This document shows, piece by piece, positions 35,903 through 47,723 of a DNA stretch of 64,000 nt. Both the position numbers and the translations under genes were made by a program. Position 1 is the first letter of the stretch; every line of letters begins with the position of its first letter. Origin of the DNA: Ectobius pallidus (taxonomy: Eukaryota > Arthropoda > Insecta > Blattodea > Ectobiidae); assembly GCA_964059195.1 (NCBI GenBank), contig CAXKWD010000002.1, forward strand, positions 163,748,559 to 163,812,558, in the 5' to 3' direction. The notes under the pieces are model-generated. The model searched no databases. It worked only from the letters and a program-made list of their open reading frames with translations, and was not told the DNA's origin.

Positions 35903-36114
35903 GATATTTAAAAATTCAATATACAATACAATTTTATGCAGACCAGACATTGTAATGAACCATTTGTGTAAAAAGACATACAACCGGATGGATCTAATGT
36001 GTAGCATTCACAAGACGGGATACAGGAAATGGACTCCTTATACCTGATCGGTCAAGTGTTAAGTGCACAACAATATACTTAATAATGTGAAACAGGATAT
36101 ATGCCTGAGAACAT
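35903..36114. other. Maverick DNA up to the Gypsy insertion
   Basis: The last 25 bp (GGATATATGCCTGAGAACAT) closely match 48834-48856, upstream of the third Cys-rich gene. The Gypsy may therefore have landed in the upstream region of a further family member. Confidence 0.4.
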
Positions 36115-37777
36115 ATGTAATGAAGCAAATAGCTGCGTGCCAAATAGACGGTAGGAAACCATTCCTAAACAAAGGAAGGGTTGGGGAGACCTCAACTAAT
36201 CGATATTGAACACTTTCATGATTATCGATACTGCCCTGAATTTATTTAAATTACAGAAAAAGGAGAAGTGCGCATGCGTGGACGGCGAATCGACGGGAGA
36301 GGAGTTGAACCTGAAAAACGGTTAGAGAGAACGTGTCTGACTACGAGAGAGGAAGGTTGAAGAGAAAGAGGTGAGGAGACGAGACTGGAATGTGTGACAG
36401 CGGTGGAGGCGCCCTGGCATGATGGTTTGTCAGACTTTCATCTAATGAAATTCTGAATGGGAATTTCACTGACGCGACTATATGGAGATAGTCGTTAGTT
36501 GGAAGAACACATCACGTCAGCCGGTACGAGAGACCGCTACAGCGAACACCAGCTGTGGAAAGAAGAGTGGGTCACGACTGCTTAGTCTGGAATAAAGGAA
36601 GATGTGGACATCAGGAAGTAGATGGAAACAACACAGGATCAGAGGATAAGTTGGTCACCACCCGTTGAGTATAATCACATAAACATTCTTTTTGTTTTGG
36701 GAAGTGGGAAAATTTTGAGGCATTGTTATTTAAAGCCTGTTTCTAAGAAATGTGTGGCGACTAGACGCCGTAATGAATGATAAGGAGTAGGGTTAGAAAT
36801 ATAGATGTGATTAGTCTAGGGTGAGGCAACAAAGTACAGTAATCCAATCAGTTTCCATTTCTGGTCTAAGTTAATTACAAAAAGAGCAGTCAGGAGAGAA
36901 ACCGTTGAATAGTAAAGATAAATCTCTATACTTTGGGTTTCTATGCGTGATTGTCCCACGAATGAATACATAGCTCGGGGCAATTGGTGATGCTCATACA
37001 AACTTTGTTTTTTTTATAAGACAGGACGCGAGGGGAGTAAGGAAGAAGGGTAATAGGGGCTTACTTAGTATTGATTACGAGGGCCTCTCCCACTTGGTTT
37101 TCGTTAGGTGACAGGTGATTATCTATAAGTGGATTTCATGCTGGCCTGTAATGTTGAGTTGTTTTTTTTAAGAGATTTATCGAAGAGCAGGAATTGTATG
37201 GAATATGGTAGAGGGGGATAAGAAGGTGAATATTGAGAGGCAGAAGAGGGCCTATGAGTAGCAGTACATTAGGCGCATACCATTGGAAGATTTACATGTT
37301 AGGATAGAAGCAGAAGTTCACTCAAGGGTTATAAAGAGAGAGTTACTGACCTGGGGCGTGAGTTAGTTTCAGTTAGAATTCTAGGGAATTTAGAAACAAG
37401 AAAATTGGGTGCCCATGGAGTAGAGTAGTAACCTGAAAAGTATGGAAACCAGGGTAACATAAAGTAGGTAAATTAGAGCAATGGTATAAATTGAAAAGGA
37501 ACTCTGCTTAATGGAAAAGGAGTTAAAAGATAATAAATAATAACTGGTTAGATTAGAAAGAGGAGAATTGGTAATTTTGGGTAGTCAATAGATGATAAGT
37601 GGTTCAGTAGCACGTACTAGAAATTACCCCAGGAGAAAAAAAAAGAACAAGGGTGAGGTGAGGGAGCGCCGGAAGTGTCCCAAATAAAGTAAATATAAAT
37701 CTAGTAGTAGGCAAAGCCTATACTGGTGGAGTATAAAAAGATTTATTAGAATTTGTGAAAGTCATCGGTGTTGGAGG
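36115..37777 (+). repeat. Gypsy 5' LTR
   Basis: Begins ATGTAATGAAGCAAATAGC and ends GTGTTGGAGG; a TATAAAAAG box sits about 45 bp before the end. Confidence 0.85.
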
Positions 37778-37782
37778 AGTTT

Positions 37783-37800
37783 TGGCGCCCATAACGTGGG
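37783..37800 (+). promoter_or_regulatory. Gypsy primer-binding site
   Basis: TGGCGCCCATAACGTGGG five bases after the LTR; starts with the TGG that pairs with a tRNA CCA end. I do not assign the tRNA. Confidence 0.6.
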
Positions 37801-38164
37801 GCTCGATAGTGTTAAAACGAAACAGTAGAAATTTAGGGCTTGGTTAATATAAAAATTTAAAAAAAAAGGAGCATAGTTTGATATCCTATACGCGTGGCTT
37901 TAGGAGAAATTTGAGGCCGTAGTGGTTGCGCAACGTTACCGATTTTGACGTTAGCAGGGATAGAGGTTATAGAGATTATAGAGCCTATTACGTGAAAGAA
38001 ATTTGGGAGTTGGGTTAGTATAACTTGAAATTTATTTTAAAAAATAATAACATATTTTTGGGAGAAGAATAATGACTGTTGACAAATTAAGGACTTCTAT
38101 AGATGACTAAGACAGACGACTGAACTATTGTGTTCTAATCTTTTTTTTTCAGTCAGTGGAATTG

Positions 38165-38203
<39 letters not shown>
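37801..38203 (+). other. Gypsy leader
   Basis: Untranslated region between primer-binding site and gag; ends in a TA microsatellite. Confidence 0.6.
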
Positions 38204-38208
<5 letters not shown>

Positions 38209-39568
38209 TACTTATGTTGATCCGTATGCACAAATAAGAGCAGCTGAGTTAACCCAAGCTATTAGGAAGTTGAGAAAGGCGGATCTGGAGGCAGAATGTG
38301 ATAGAGTTAAGTTACCGATCACAGGTACCAGGGATGAGTTAAGACAACGCTTGTAAGATTATGCCCGCAAGAACCCTCAGTCATTTCAGGTGCTAATTAC
38401 GGCTTTTGCTCTGAGCCAGGAAGTTTTGCAAGAAGACTTAGTTGAACATAATATAACGGTTCCACAAGATTCATATGGAGATGTAGTGTACACATGGGTT
38501 AAGTTAATGCGTAGGAAGGCCATGGCGATAGCTGATTCAGAAGAAGTTGTACCAGTAATACCATCGTTTACAATTCAGTTAGAGCCGCATAAACCAAATA
38601 TTTTGGATCTGGTTCGTAAATGGAACATTAAATTCAAACCTGGGGATAGCATTTACTTATTTTTGGAGAGATTGGAAGATTTAAAACAAAGTTCTAAGTT
38701 ACAGGGTGTAGAGTTATTGTCAGTATTACCCGAAATTTTACAAGAGTCAGCTTTACTTTGGTACAGGAACAGATTAACAGATTGGCCTACATGGGAAGCT
38801 TTTTTGAAAGAATTTAGAGAATATTACTTGCCTATTGATGAGGAAGACTCGCTTTTGGATGAGATTAGACAAAGAACGCAAGGTCCTAAAGAATCGATTT
38901 TTGATTATGTTAATGCTATTCAAACGTTAATGAGGAGGCTGAGTACTCCAATGAGTCCTCAACAAATGATGAAGAATGTTATCAAAAATTTGCGTCCTGA
39001 CGTAAAATTGTACATTAGACCTGCAGAGATTCAAACTATAACAGATTTAATACGTGTAGGTAGACAGTATGAACAAATATTGTTAGATTCTGAGAGATAT
39101 ATTCCTCCTCCAACGCAGGTTAGAGCTACAATCAAAGAAACGGCTTATAAACCGCAGAGACAAGTTGTTATACCTTCAGTTCATACAGCGTTAGGAATTC
39201 AGGGAAAACAGGAACTTCCATCGTCCGAGTTACAAAACAAACCCAATGTTAGTTTTTCTGCAAAGACGTGGGATAAAGAACGAAATTCAAGTCATGTAAA
39301 TAATTCTAGGATGGTTAAAGCAATAGCAAATAAAGAGAGACAGGATGAGTTGGGGGAAAATGGTAAAAACACCACTTTGCATTTTTCAAATAACCAGCGA
39401 TGTTGGAACTGTGATAAAATAGGACATAGGCAGTTCGAGTGTAAGGCACCTCGTAGAGTTACTCCACGCACTACGATTAAATGTTATAATTGTAATAAGC
39501 TTGGACATAGGTCTATTGATTGTAGGATGCCCCAAGAAAGAAAAGTTAGGCCTACAAATTCTTTATGA
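38204..39568 (+). CDS. Gypsy Gag with SAP-like N-terminus and two zinc knuckles
   Basis: Starts at an ATG formed at the very end of a TA microsatellite (38168-38204). Residues 1-50 form a SAP-like motif (LRKADLEAECDRVKLPITGT). An in-frame TAA follows at 38354-38356, with the same frame continuing beyond it. The capsid-like domain is at about 38600-39080 (SALLWYRNRLTDWPTWEAF, FDYVNAIQTLMRRL). The nucleocapsid has CWNCDKIGHRQFEC and CYNCNKLGHRSIDC. It ends at TGA 39566-39568. The single internal TAA is the only visible defect and may be a recent CAA-to-TAA change. Confidence 0.8.
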
Positions 39569-39574
39569 CAATTA
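39566..39574 (+). promoter_or_regulatory. Leaky-stop context at the gag-pol junction
   Basis: TGA followed by CAATTA; CAR-YYA after a stop is the known tobamovirus-type readthrough context. Gag and pol are in one frame with no other stop between them. Confidence 0.65.
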
Positions 39575-39595
39575 ACTAAAAATCAGGCTTGTGTG

Positions 39596-42500
39596 ATGTT
39601 AAATATAAACCCCACAGATTTAGTTAATGGAGACAGATGTTTTGTTGAAATTTTGTTGGAGGATATTGCATTTATTGCTTTAATAGATTCAGGTTCAGAT
39701 AAAACTTATGTGGGAGAGAAAGGTGACTTTTTGTGTAAAATGTTAGATTTATCAGTGGAAGAATCTGAAGTTAGGGTAGTGCAACTCGCAGATAAAACTT
39801 ATAGTTCTATAACAGGAGAGAGAATTTTTGAGATGAAATTGCAGGATAGGATCTTTCAGATAAAATGTAAAATTATGCCAAATTTAGCAGTAGATATGAT
39901 TCTGGGCATGGACGTTTTGAAACAAATTGGGTTAGTAGTAGATTTGCAAGATGGGACTTGGTATTTCAAGGATGAACCGACAGAAATTTTTCAATTTGTT
40001 AAGGCTATAGATTTGAAAGAAGATCAGCTACATAATATTCTTACTTTACCTACATCTCAGGAAAGGGACAGATTAAATATATTTTTGGAAAATCAGTTAC
40101 AGAAATTTGATCAGTGTACTGGACTTACAGATCTGATTTCTCATGTTATTGATACAGGCGATGCGAAACCTATAAAACAAAGATATTATCCAGTATCACC
40201 CATTCTTGAAAAAGTTATACACGCTGAAATAGATAAAATGTTATTGGAAAAAGTTATAGAACCTTCAAATTCACCTTGGTCTTCTCCGGTAGTTATGGTC
40301 AAGAAACCAGATCGAACATGGAGGTTTTGCGTAGATTTCAGAAAAGTAAATAAATGTACTAAAAGAGATAGTTATCCTTTGCCATACATTGAACATGTGT
40401 TGAGTAAGTTACGACATGCTAGGTATATCAGTACAATAGATTTGAAAAATGGGTATTGGCAAGTTCCATTAGATGAAGCAAGTAAAGAAAAAACAGCATT
40501 TACCGTACCTGGTAGAGGATTGTATCAGTTTCGAGTTATGCCGTTTGGAATCCATAACGCACCAGCCTCATTTCAAAGATTAGTTGATACTATATTAAGA
40601 GAAGAGATAGGAGAGAAATGTTTTTGTTATTTGGATGATATAGTACTTATTAGCGAGACATTTGAAGAACATTTGTCCTTGTTAGAAAAAGTCTTAGAGA
40701 AATTAAGAAAAGCTAACCTGAAAATTAATAGAGAAAAATCAAAGTTTTGCAGAGGTGAATTAAAATATTTGGGTCATATCATTACTCCATTAGGAATTGC
40801 TGTAGATTCAGATAAAATCTCGTGTATCCTTGAGTATCCAGCCCCTACAAAAGTCAAGGAAGTACGAGCATTTTTAGGATTGGCTTCTTGGTACCGACGA
40901 TTCATTCCATTTTTTTCTGAAGTGGTAAAGCCCCTCACTGCACTTCTGAAAAAGAATCAGAAATGGCGTTGGACTAAGGAATGTCAGGAATCTTTTGATG
41001 AATTAAAATCGAAATTATCTAGTAGTCCTATATTAACTTGTCCAGATTATACTAAACCCCTAGTATTACAGACCGATGCTAGTTTTTCAGGACTAGGAGC
41101 AGCATTAATTCAGACAGGAGAGGAAGGAGAGGAAAAAGTGATAGCTTATGCTAGTAGAACTTTAACGGTAGGTGAACAAAAGTGGGCAATAGTCGAGAAG
41201 GAATATTTACCTATATTGTGGGCAGTTCAAAAGTTTCATCCTTATTTGGAAGGTTATCATTTTAAAGTATATACTGATCACTTTGCTCTGAAATGGTTAA
41301 ATACATTACAGAATCCGACCGGACGATTAGCTAGGTGGAGTTTATTGCTCCAAGAGTATGATTTTGAAGTAATACATAGGCCTGGTAGATTACAAAAAGT
41401 TTCGGATGATTTATCTAGAATACACGAAGGGAAAGTTCAAGAAAAAACGGTAGAGGAAGAATTTTGCCTCTTGTTGACTAATAACTCTGAAGTAGTGGAA
41501 TGGGAAAATATACAAGATGCTTGGTATATTAAGCGGAAAGCACAAGTACAGAGTAAACCTAAATTTTGGCCAGATTGGAAGGTCGTAGATGGGAAGTTGT
41601 ACCATTTAAGATTAGATCAGTTAGAACAAACTTTAGAGGGAACAGTGAATAGGTGGAAATTGGTTATACCGCAAGATTATAGGATTAAAGTATTGCAGGA
41701 ATGTCATGATGCACCTACTGCAGGGCATATGGGGATAGCTAAAACTTTCTTTAGAATAGCGAACAAGTATTATTGGCCGGGAATGTTTAGAGATGTTGCT
41801 AAGTATGTTACTGCTTGTGAAATATGTCAAAGACAGAAAGTGTTACAAACGGCTCAAGCAGGACCAATGCATTTTTACCAGAAAGAGAAACCTTGGATGA
41901 CTGTAGCTACTGATTTGTTGGGACCGTATCCACGTTCCAAGAAAGCAAATAGATATGTAGTGGTATTTCAGGACACCTTTACAAAATATATAGAATGTAA
42001 AGCGTTAAGGAAAGCAACCAGTAGAGCAGTTACGGAAGCATTTTATGAATTGATTATCCTTAAATGGGGAATTCCGGGATATTTGCTGATGGATAATGGA
42101 CCGCAATATACTAGTAAATTAATGCGTGGGATAGCTAAAGCTTTTAATATAACTCCTTGTTATTTACCTGTATATTCGCCACAAGGAAATCCGGTAGAAA
42201 GAGTTAATAGAGTATTGAAAACCATGATTTCCAGTTACATTAAAAAGGATCAAACAGTTTGGGACGTGTATTTGAGAGAATTTAATTTTTCTATAAATAC
42301 GGCTAAGCATAGTTCCACTGGATGCACTCCTTATATGCTAAATTATGGGAAAGAGCCTGAAATTATCAGCAGAATTGAGAGGGTAGAAAATCAACAAATA
42401 CAGAAAGAAATTCCAAAGCTTTGGATAGAAAGATTTGATAAATTAAAAACGGTACGTCTAATGGTCAGACATAACTTAGAAACTGCTTGTAAGAATTCAA

Positions 42501-42742
42501 GTCATTATTATTATCTTCGGAGGAGAGAGGTGAGATTTTGTCCAGGGGATCTTGTGTTAAGAAGAAACTTTAAATTAAGTGATGCCTCACAAGCTTATGC
42601 AGCAGGCTTAAGTGCAAAGATCGTCGGCCCCTATATTATAAAGAAAAAGCTTAGCGAGAATAGTTACGAACTGACGAACCGTTTTGGTAAACAGTTGGGG
42701 AAGTGGCACGTCAAAGACTTGAAACCCTTTGTACCTGGATAA
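39596..42742 (+). CDS. Gypsy Pol: protease-RT-RNase H-integrase
   Basis: Intact frame of 1048 codons from the first ATG, in the same frame as gag and joined to it by eight sense codons after the gag TGA. It has a protease (ALIDSGSDKTYV), RT (FCYLDDIVLIS active site, VMPFGIHNAPASFQ), RNase H (LQTDASFSGLGAAL, YTDHFALKWL) and integrase with H2C2 finger (CEICQRQK) and D, D, E motifs (TDLLGPYP, MDNGPQYTS, QGNPVERVNR). The C-terminus has a GPY-type module (KIVGPYIIKKK). All catalytic residues I can identify are present, so this copy may be recently active. Confidence 0.9.
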   Translation: MLNINPTDLVNGDRCFVEILLEDIAFIALIDSGSDKTYVGEKGDFLCKMLDLSVEESEVRVVQLADKTYSSITGERIFEMKLQDRIFQIKCKIMPNLAVDMILGMDVLKQIGLVVDLQDGTWYFKDEPTEIFQFVKAIDLKEDQLHNILTLPTSQERDRLNIFLENQLQKFDQCTGLTDLISHVIDTGDAKPIKQRYYPVSPILEKVIHAEIDKMLLEKVIEPSNSPWSSPVVMVKKPDRTWRFCVDFRKVNKCTKRDSYPLPYIEHVLSKLRHARYISTIDLKNGYWQVPLDEASKEKTAFTVPGRGLYQFRVMPFGIHNAPASFQRLVDTILREEIGEKCFCYLDDIVLISETFEEHLSLLEKVLEKLRKANLKINREKSKFCRGELKYLGHIITPLGIAVDSDKISCILEYPAPTKVKEVRAFLGLASWYRRFIPFFSEVVKPLTALLKKNQKWRWTKECQESFDELKSKLSSSPILTCPDYTKPLVLQTDASFSGLGAALIQTGEEGEEKVIAYASRTLTVGEQKWAIVEKEYLPILWAVQKFHPYLEGYHFKVYTDHFALKWLNTLQNPTGRLARWSLLLQEYDFEVIHRPGRLQKVSDDLSRIHEGKVQEKTVEEEFCLLLTNNSEVVEWENIQDAWYIKRKAQVQSKPKFWPDWKVVDGKLYHLRLDQLEQTLEGTVNRWKLVIPQDYRIKVLQECHDAPTAGHMGIAKTFFRIANKYYWPGMFRDVAKYVTACEICQRQKVLQTAQAGPMHFYQKEKPWMTVATDLLGPYPRSKKANRYVVVFQDTFTKYIECKALRKATSRAVTEAFYELIILKWGIPGYLLMDNGPQYTSKLMRGIAKAFNITPCYLPVYSPQGNPVERVNRVLKTMISSYIKKDQTVWDVYLREFNFSINTAKHSSTGCTPYMLNYGKEPEIISRIERVENQQIQKEIPKLWIERFDKLKTVRLMVRHNLETACKNSSHYYYLRRREVRFCPGDLVLRRNFKLSDASQAYAAGLSAKIVGPYIIKKKLSENSYELTNRFGKQLGKWHVKDLKPFVPG

Positions 42743-42833
42743 ATGTTCTTTAAGGCTGGTGAACTAAACACACACACAAAAAAAGAATGTGAAAAGTGTT
42801 AACGTTATTTTTTTTATGGTGAGTGTGGGAAGA

Positions 42834-44494
42834 ATGTAATGAAGCAAATAGCTGCGTGCCAAATAGACGGTAGGAAACCATTCCTAAACAAAGGAAGGGT
42901 TGGGGAGACCTCAACTAATCGATATTGAACACTTTCATGATTATCGATACTGCCCTGAATTTATTTGAATTACAGAAAAAGGAGAAGTGCGCATGCGTGG
43001 ACGGCGAATCGACGGGAGAGGAGTTGAACCTGAAAAACGGTTAGAGAGAACGTGTCTGACTACGAGAGAGGAAGGTTGAAGAGAAAGTGGTGAGGAGACG
43101 AGACTGGAATGTGTGACAGCGGTGGAGGCGCCCTGGCATGATGGTTTGTCAGACTTTCATCTAATGAAATTCTGAATGGGAATTTCACTGACGCGACTAT
43201 ATGGAGATAGTCGTTAGTTGGAAGAACACATCACGTCAGCCGGTACGAGAGACCGCTACAGCGAACACCAGCTGTGGAAAGAAGAGTGGGTCACGACTGC
43301 TTAGTCTGGAATAAAGGAAGATGTGGACATCAGGAAGTAGATGGAAACAACACAGGATCAGAGGATAAGTTGGTCACCACCCGTAGAGTATAATCACATA
43401 AACATTTTTTTTGATTTGGGAAGTGGGAAAATTTTGAGGCATTGTTATTTAAAGCCTGTTTCTAAGAAATGTGTGGCGACTAGACGCCGTAATGAATGAT
43501 AAGGAGTAGGGTTAGAAATATAGATGTGATTAGTCTAGGGTGAGGCAACAAAGTACAGTAATCCAATCAGTTTCCATTTCTGGTCTAAGTTAATTACAAA
43601 AAGAGCAGTCAGGAGAGAAACCGTTGAATAGTAAAGATAAATCTCTATACTTTGGGTTTCTATGGGTGATTGTCCCACGAATGAATACATAGCTCGGGGC
43701 AATTGGTGATGCTCATACAAACTTTGTTTTTTTTATAAGACAGGACGCGAGGGGAGTAAGGAAGAAGGGTAATAGGGGCTTACTTAGTATTGCTTACGAG
43801 GGCCTCTCCCACTTGGTTTTCGTTAGGTGACAGGTGATTATCTATAAGTGGATTTCATGCTGGCCTGTAATGTTGAGTTGTTTTTTAAAGAGATTTATCG
43901 AAGAGCAGGAATTGTATGGAATATGGTAGAGGGGGATAAGAAGGTGAATATTGAGAGGCAGAAGAGGGCCTATGAGTAGCAGTACATTAGGCGCATACCA
44001 TTGGAAGATTTACATGTTAGGATAGAAGCAGAAGTTCACTCAAGGGTTATAAATGGAGAGTTACTGACCTGGGGCGTGAGTTAGTTTCAGTTAGAATTCT
44101 AGGGAATTTAGAAACAAGAAAATTGGGTGCCCATGGAGTAGAGTAGTAACCTGAAAAGTATGGAAACCAGAGTAACATAAAGTAGGTAAATTAGAGCAAT
44201 GGTATAAATTGAAAAGGAACTCTGCTTAATGGAAAAGGAGTTAAAAGATAATAAATAATAACTGGTTAGATTAGAAAGAGGAGAATTGGTAATTTTGGGT
44301 AGTGAATAGATGATAAGTGGTTCAGTAGCACGTACTAGAAATTACCCCAGGAGAAAAAAAAGAACAAGGGTGAGGTGAGGGAGCGCCGGAAGTGTCCCAA
44401 ATAAAGTAAATATAAATCTAGTAGTAGGCAAAGCCTATACTGGTGGAATATAAAAAGATTTATGAGAATTTGTGAAAGTCATCGGTGTTGGAGG
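42834..44494 (+). repeat. Gypsy 3' LTR
   Basis: Near-identical to 36115-37777. Confidence 0.85.
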
Positions 44495-46012
44495 CGAACA
44501 ACAGCCCCACGTGCCTCTAGGAGAGAGTGTCAGGGACCTCTGACATCGATTGTCAAAATTGTATTTTTGTTTGCGGCCCATTAATATTTTCCCGGTTGCA
44601 GGAGGGGAGTCAGATTGTTTGTAACTCAAGATCTAGACGCCGCCCCTGTATCGGTGGTCTATCGCCACAGTCACTCTGTGGGTATAGGCCTAAACTTCCG
44701 TTTCTTTCTTCATAAAACTGTCTTTCCTATTTATCTTTGAGTACAATTCTTCATGGACTAAAATGACTAGTGAACTGGTATAGGAGAAATAGGTGGGATC
44801 ATTGAGTATAATATGTCGAGTTAATGACTGAATTATGAATTGAAAAACTTTATTTATTCGGAAGAAAGTACAATATGTATATTGAAATGTTTTGAAATTG
44901 CAAATGGAAAAGATTATGCAAGTTAGTAGTAAATTATAAGGGTAATGTGAGATGTTCTAGTAGACACCTGGAAATAAAGAAAGAAAAGAGATTAAAATAA
45001 TTAATTAGGAATTTGTCTTGTAGAACAAGGAATACATTCATACAGTTAAACTGGGCATACTAACCTTGCAGATGAGAACTGAATATTATTCTTCCCAATA
45101 AAATTGTTGGATGGTTAATGTTGTTCAGATCGGGTGATCTGAAGATTTTAAAGATGAGTAGTTGTTAAAAAGGGGAAAACCCAAGAGCAAATGTAATTTA
45201 TTGTAAATCAAATTGTTATTGTTGAAAAAAGAAAAAAAAAGAAGAAAAAAAATATTAAATAAATTATGGTTATTGTTATGCAAAGTAAACTATCGTGAAG
45301 TTCAGATTTTTGACCCCTATCCTTGTAATGGTTTGAGAGCCACTGATTTTTGGGCTAAGTTACATATTTTGGTAATGGTCATTGCAAAGAAAAAAAAAGA
45401 AATTGAGTGGAGTAGTATAATAATAAAAGGACAGAGCCGAACCCATTCCCATCTCCACTGTTAAATTAAAAAGCTAGCCGAGAGGCCTGTAGGTACATAG
45501 CCTGTGTATCTATAAATTTAATTTGTGACTGGGCTGATGCAAAATAAAAAGAAGAGAGAAGAGTATTGATGATGGCGCCCTTAATATAAATTTTCATCAA
45601 TATTATCAAACTTGGTAAATTGTTAAAAGAAAGAGAGAGTAAACTGGGTGTAGGAAATTTGCAATCACCCGGTAGAGGAGGTAACTGTGCTGAACGTTGG
45701 AATGTGGATTGCGCGTGCCGTGTTATGATGGCATGATAGGCATATAAGTAACATTGTTTTGTAGGAGTTCACTGAACTTATGTACTACGATTGTGAGTAA
45801 TCAAAGAGACTAGGGAACTTCATAGCATACAGTAAGAAAGTCCGTCACACATATCCATGTGATAAATTGTCGTGTGTAGAGAACGCAGTCCGCTGTGAAA
45901 CATAAGCACAGCCCCATATGAACGGAAGTGGCTTCATGCATTTGTTACATGAACGGTGATCTATCGTATATAAGGATTTAGATTTGTGAATTTCAACATT
46001 CTATATTTCAAC
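44495..46012. other. Maverick DNA between the Gypsy and the first Cys-rich gene
   Basis: About 1.1 kb (44495-45600) with no recognised gene; A-rich runs at 45225-45260. From about 45610 it becomes the upstream region of the first Cys-rich gene, sharing blocks (CATATGAACGGAAGTG, GCATTTGTTACATGA) with the region before the third gene. Confidence 0.4.
45967..45974 (+). promoter_or_regulatory. TATA box of Cys-rich gene A
   Basis: TATATAAG 46 bp before the ATG at 46013. The surrounding ~100 bp is conserved with the third copy. Confidence 0.7.
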
Positions 46013-46731
46013 ATGTCTCAAGAGCTGACCTCTTCGCAAGAACTTCTTCAAGAGGCGTGGGGAGGTATCCCCGATGAAGTAGTAGCCAAGGCTGCCGAGG
46101 ATCTCTTCATTCCGAACGAGGAATCGACATTGGATTTGCAAGAAGATCTCTTCATCATTCCGGACGAGGAATCGTCATCGGAATCGCAAGAAGAAGATGA
46201 CTTCAGCACTCCGTCTGACGAATCGCGACCAACGCCGGAACCTTCAGAATATACAATCATAACCATTCACGACGAGTGGGGACATCGCGAGCAGGTCCTC
46301 GAGTTTGATGTTGTCTACAAGAACATAATGGGTCGCAGCCAGCACCATGTGGAGTCCTCTGAAATATTACCCTGTGGCTACACCTTTCGACACATAGCCG
46401 GCGAAGTCGTTACCCACAACGACAGCTTCCACGACCAAACATGTAATGGATCGAGAAACTTTCACCGCTGCCGTGTGGTTAAGGAGGGATACTTCAAACG
46501 GTGGAGTGTCAAATGCACTAGAAAGTGTAAATTATTCGTCGCCCTGAAAAATGCTGTAAGTATTATTTTCATATATACTTCCCTCATTTTAATTGTGTTA
46601 TCGTGACGTTTGACTTATAATTTTTTTCTTATATGTTTCAGACTATGGAGGCGTTCTTTCACAAAGAATGGTGCACCCAGAGGGCTGAATGCATATCCCA
46701 TTTTACTAAAAGAAATGTTGGCAATGTCTGA
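46013..46731 (+). CDS. Maverick Cys/His-rich family protein A (two exons)
   Basis: Exon 1 46013-46555, intron 46556-46641 (GTAAGT..TTTCAG), exon 2 46642-46731; 210 residues. The N-terminal ~85 residues are acidic and repetitive (IPNEES, IPDEESSSESQEED). The core then shares a signature with genes B and C: VVYKNIMG, LPCGYTF, a T/S-H-x3/4-H pair, CNG..FHRC, KEGYF..W, then C-x3-C-x-LF and the exon-2 block FFH-x3-C-x4-C. Seven invariant Cys plus conserved His suggest one or more zinc sites. I do not recognise the fold. No signal peptide. Confidence 0.75.
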
Positions 46732-47138
46732 AATTGTAAATTGTAATAAATGTTTTAAATCAATTCCTGTGTAAGAATAAATTGAAAACCGAGTTCAATC
46801 ATTTAAAGATAATGAATGAATTCGGTCTACCGTACATCCGCCGCCCCCTATCCCCCTTCTTTTACGTGTCGTACACCACAAGCATGTTCTATAGATTTTT
46901 TCAGAGTGGTGTATGTCAACACAGCTGTCCACACAACATTACTGCTATAATGGGTCCTAGGAGCTAATGCATTATTTTTGTAAGAAGGAAATGGGGTACA
47001 TACGCGAACTTGGTAAATTTTGGTAATGGAAACATTGGTCTCTGACATGGGTTGGTGGGCGGAGACTTTACATATATAAAGAATAACATTTGCGATAACG
47101 CCATTACTTTACTTATTCAGTGTAAGCTTTGTGTTAAA
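46732..47138 (+). other. Spacer A-B with exon-2-like relic
   Basis: Contains a conserved downstream block (46790-46970) whose frame RFFQSGVCQHSCPHN resembles exon 2 (FFH-x3-C-x4-C). The promoter of gene B follows. Confidence 0.5.
47073..47080 (+). promoter_or_regulatory. TATA box of Cys-rich gene B
   Basis: TATATAAA 59 bp before the ATG at 47139. Confidence 0.65.
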
Positions 47139-47723
47139 ATGTGTTCACAAGAAAGTCATCAGCAACAGGACGAGATCTCTGCCGAGGAGTACATCATCCC
47201 AGAAATGGATCAACCTCCACCTCCGGTACCTTGTGAATTTTATAAACTATCCCTCCACAACGTAAGGGGAGACCATGTCACAGATGTGAATTTAGGCATC
47301 GTCTACAAGCACATCATCGGCCCCAACCATGTGGAGCAGGCGCTACTTCTTCCATGTGGGAGCTTCACCAAGGAGACGGTCGAAGAAACACACTTCTCAC
47401 ACACCAACATCCACCTCCAAGAAGCTTGCGATGGAGTTGAGCACTACACTCGCTGCTTGGTGGCTAAGGAGGGATACTATTCAAAATGGAGTGAGGATTG
47501 TGATGCTGAATGTATCCTATTCCGCAGGCTTCAAAATGCTGTAAGTATTACACCATTACCTCGTTCTATTTAATTTTCGTAACGTTTGACTTATTATTTT
47601 TTTTCTTACATGTTTCAGATCAAAGACACTTTCTTCCATAGTGCTCGATGCGAGCAGGGGACTGAGTGCACATTGCCGGACCACGATCCCAATAAAAATT
47701 TAAAAAATATTTTAAAAATGTAA
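47139..47723 (+). CDS. Maverick Cys/His-rich family protein B (two exons)
   Basis: Exon 1 47139-47540, intron 47541-47618, exon 2 47619-47723; 168 residues. Short acidic/proline N-terminus (EEYIIPEMDQPPPPVP) before the core: IVYKHIIG, LPCGSF, CDG..YTRC, KEGYYSKW, C-x3-C-x-LF, then FFHSARCEQGTEC in exon 2. The intron is phase 0 and at the same place as in A and C. Core identity with A and C is low outside the signature, so the copies are old or fast evolving, yet all frames and splice sites are intact. Confidence 0.75.

Larger units (their letters stand above)
36115..44494 (+). mobile_element. Young Ty3/Gypsy LTR retrotransposon
   Basis: Two LTRs of 1663 and 1661 bp differ at roughly 15 positions (about 1%), with a primer-binding site, gag and pol between them. 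No env. I could not find a clean 4-5 bp target duplication because the LTR ends do not show the usual TG..CA. It is inserted in the Maverick. Confidence 0.85.

Noticed and set aside
35796..36047. 83-codon frame across the tRNA-like gene
   Set aside because: Overlaps the tRNA completely and has no conserved features.
36816..37001. 61-codon frame repeated at 43535-43720
   Set aside because: Present only because both LTRs are nearly identical; no protein features.
45213..45464. 83-codon frame after the Gypsy
   Set aside because: Starts in a lysine-rich A-run; no conserved pattern and no promoter.
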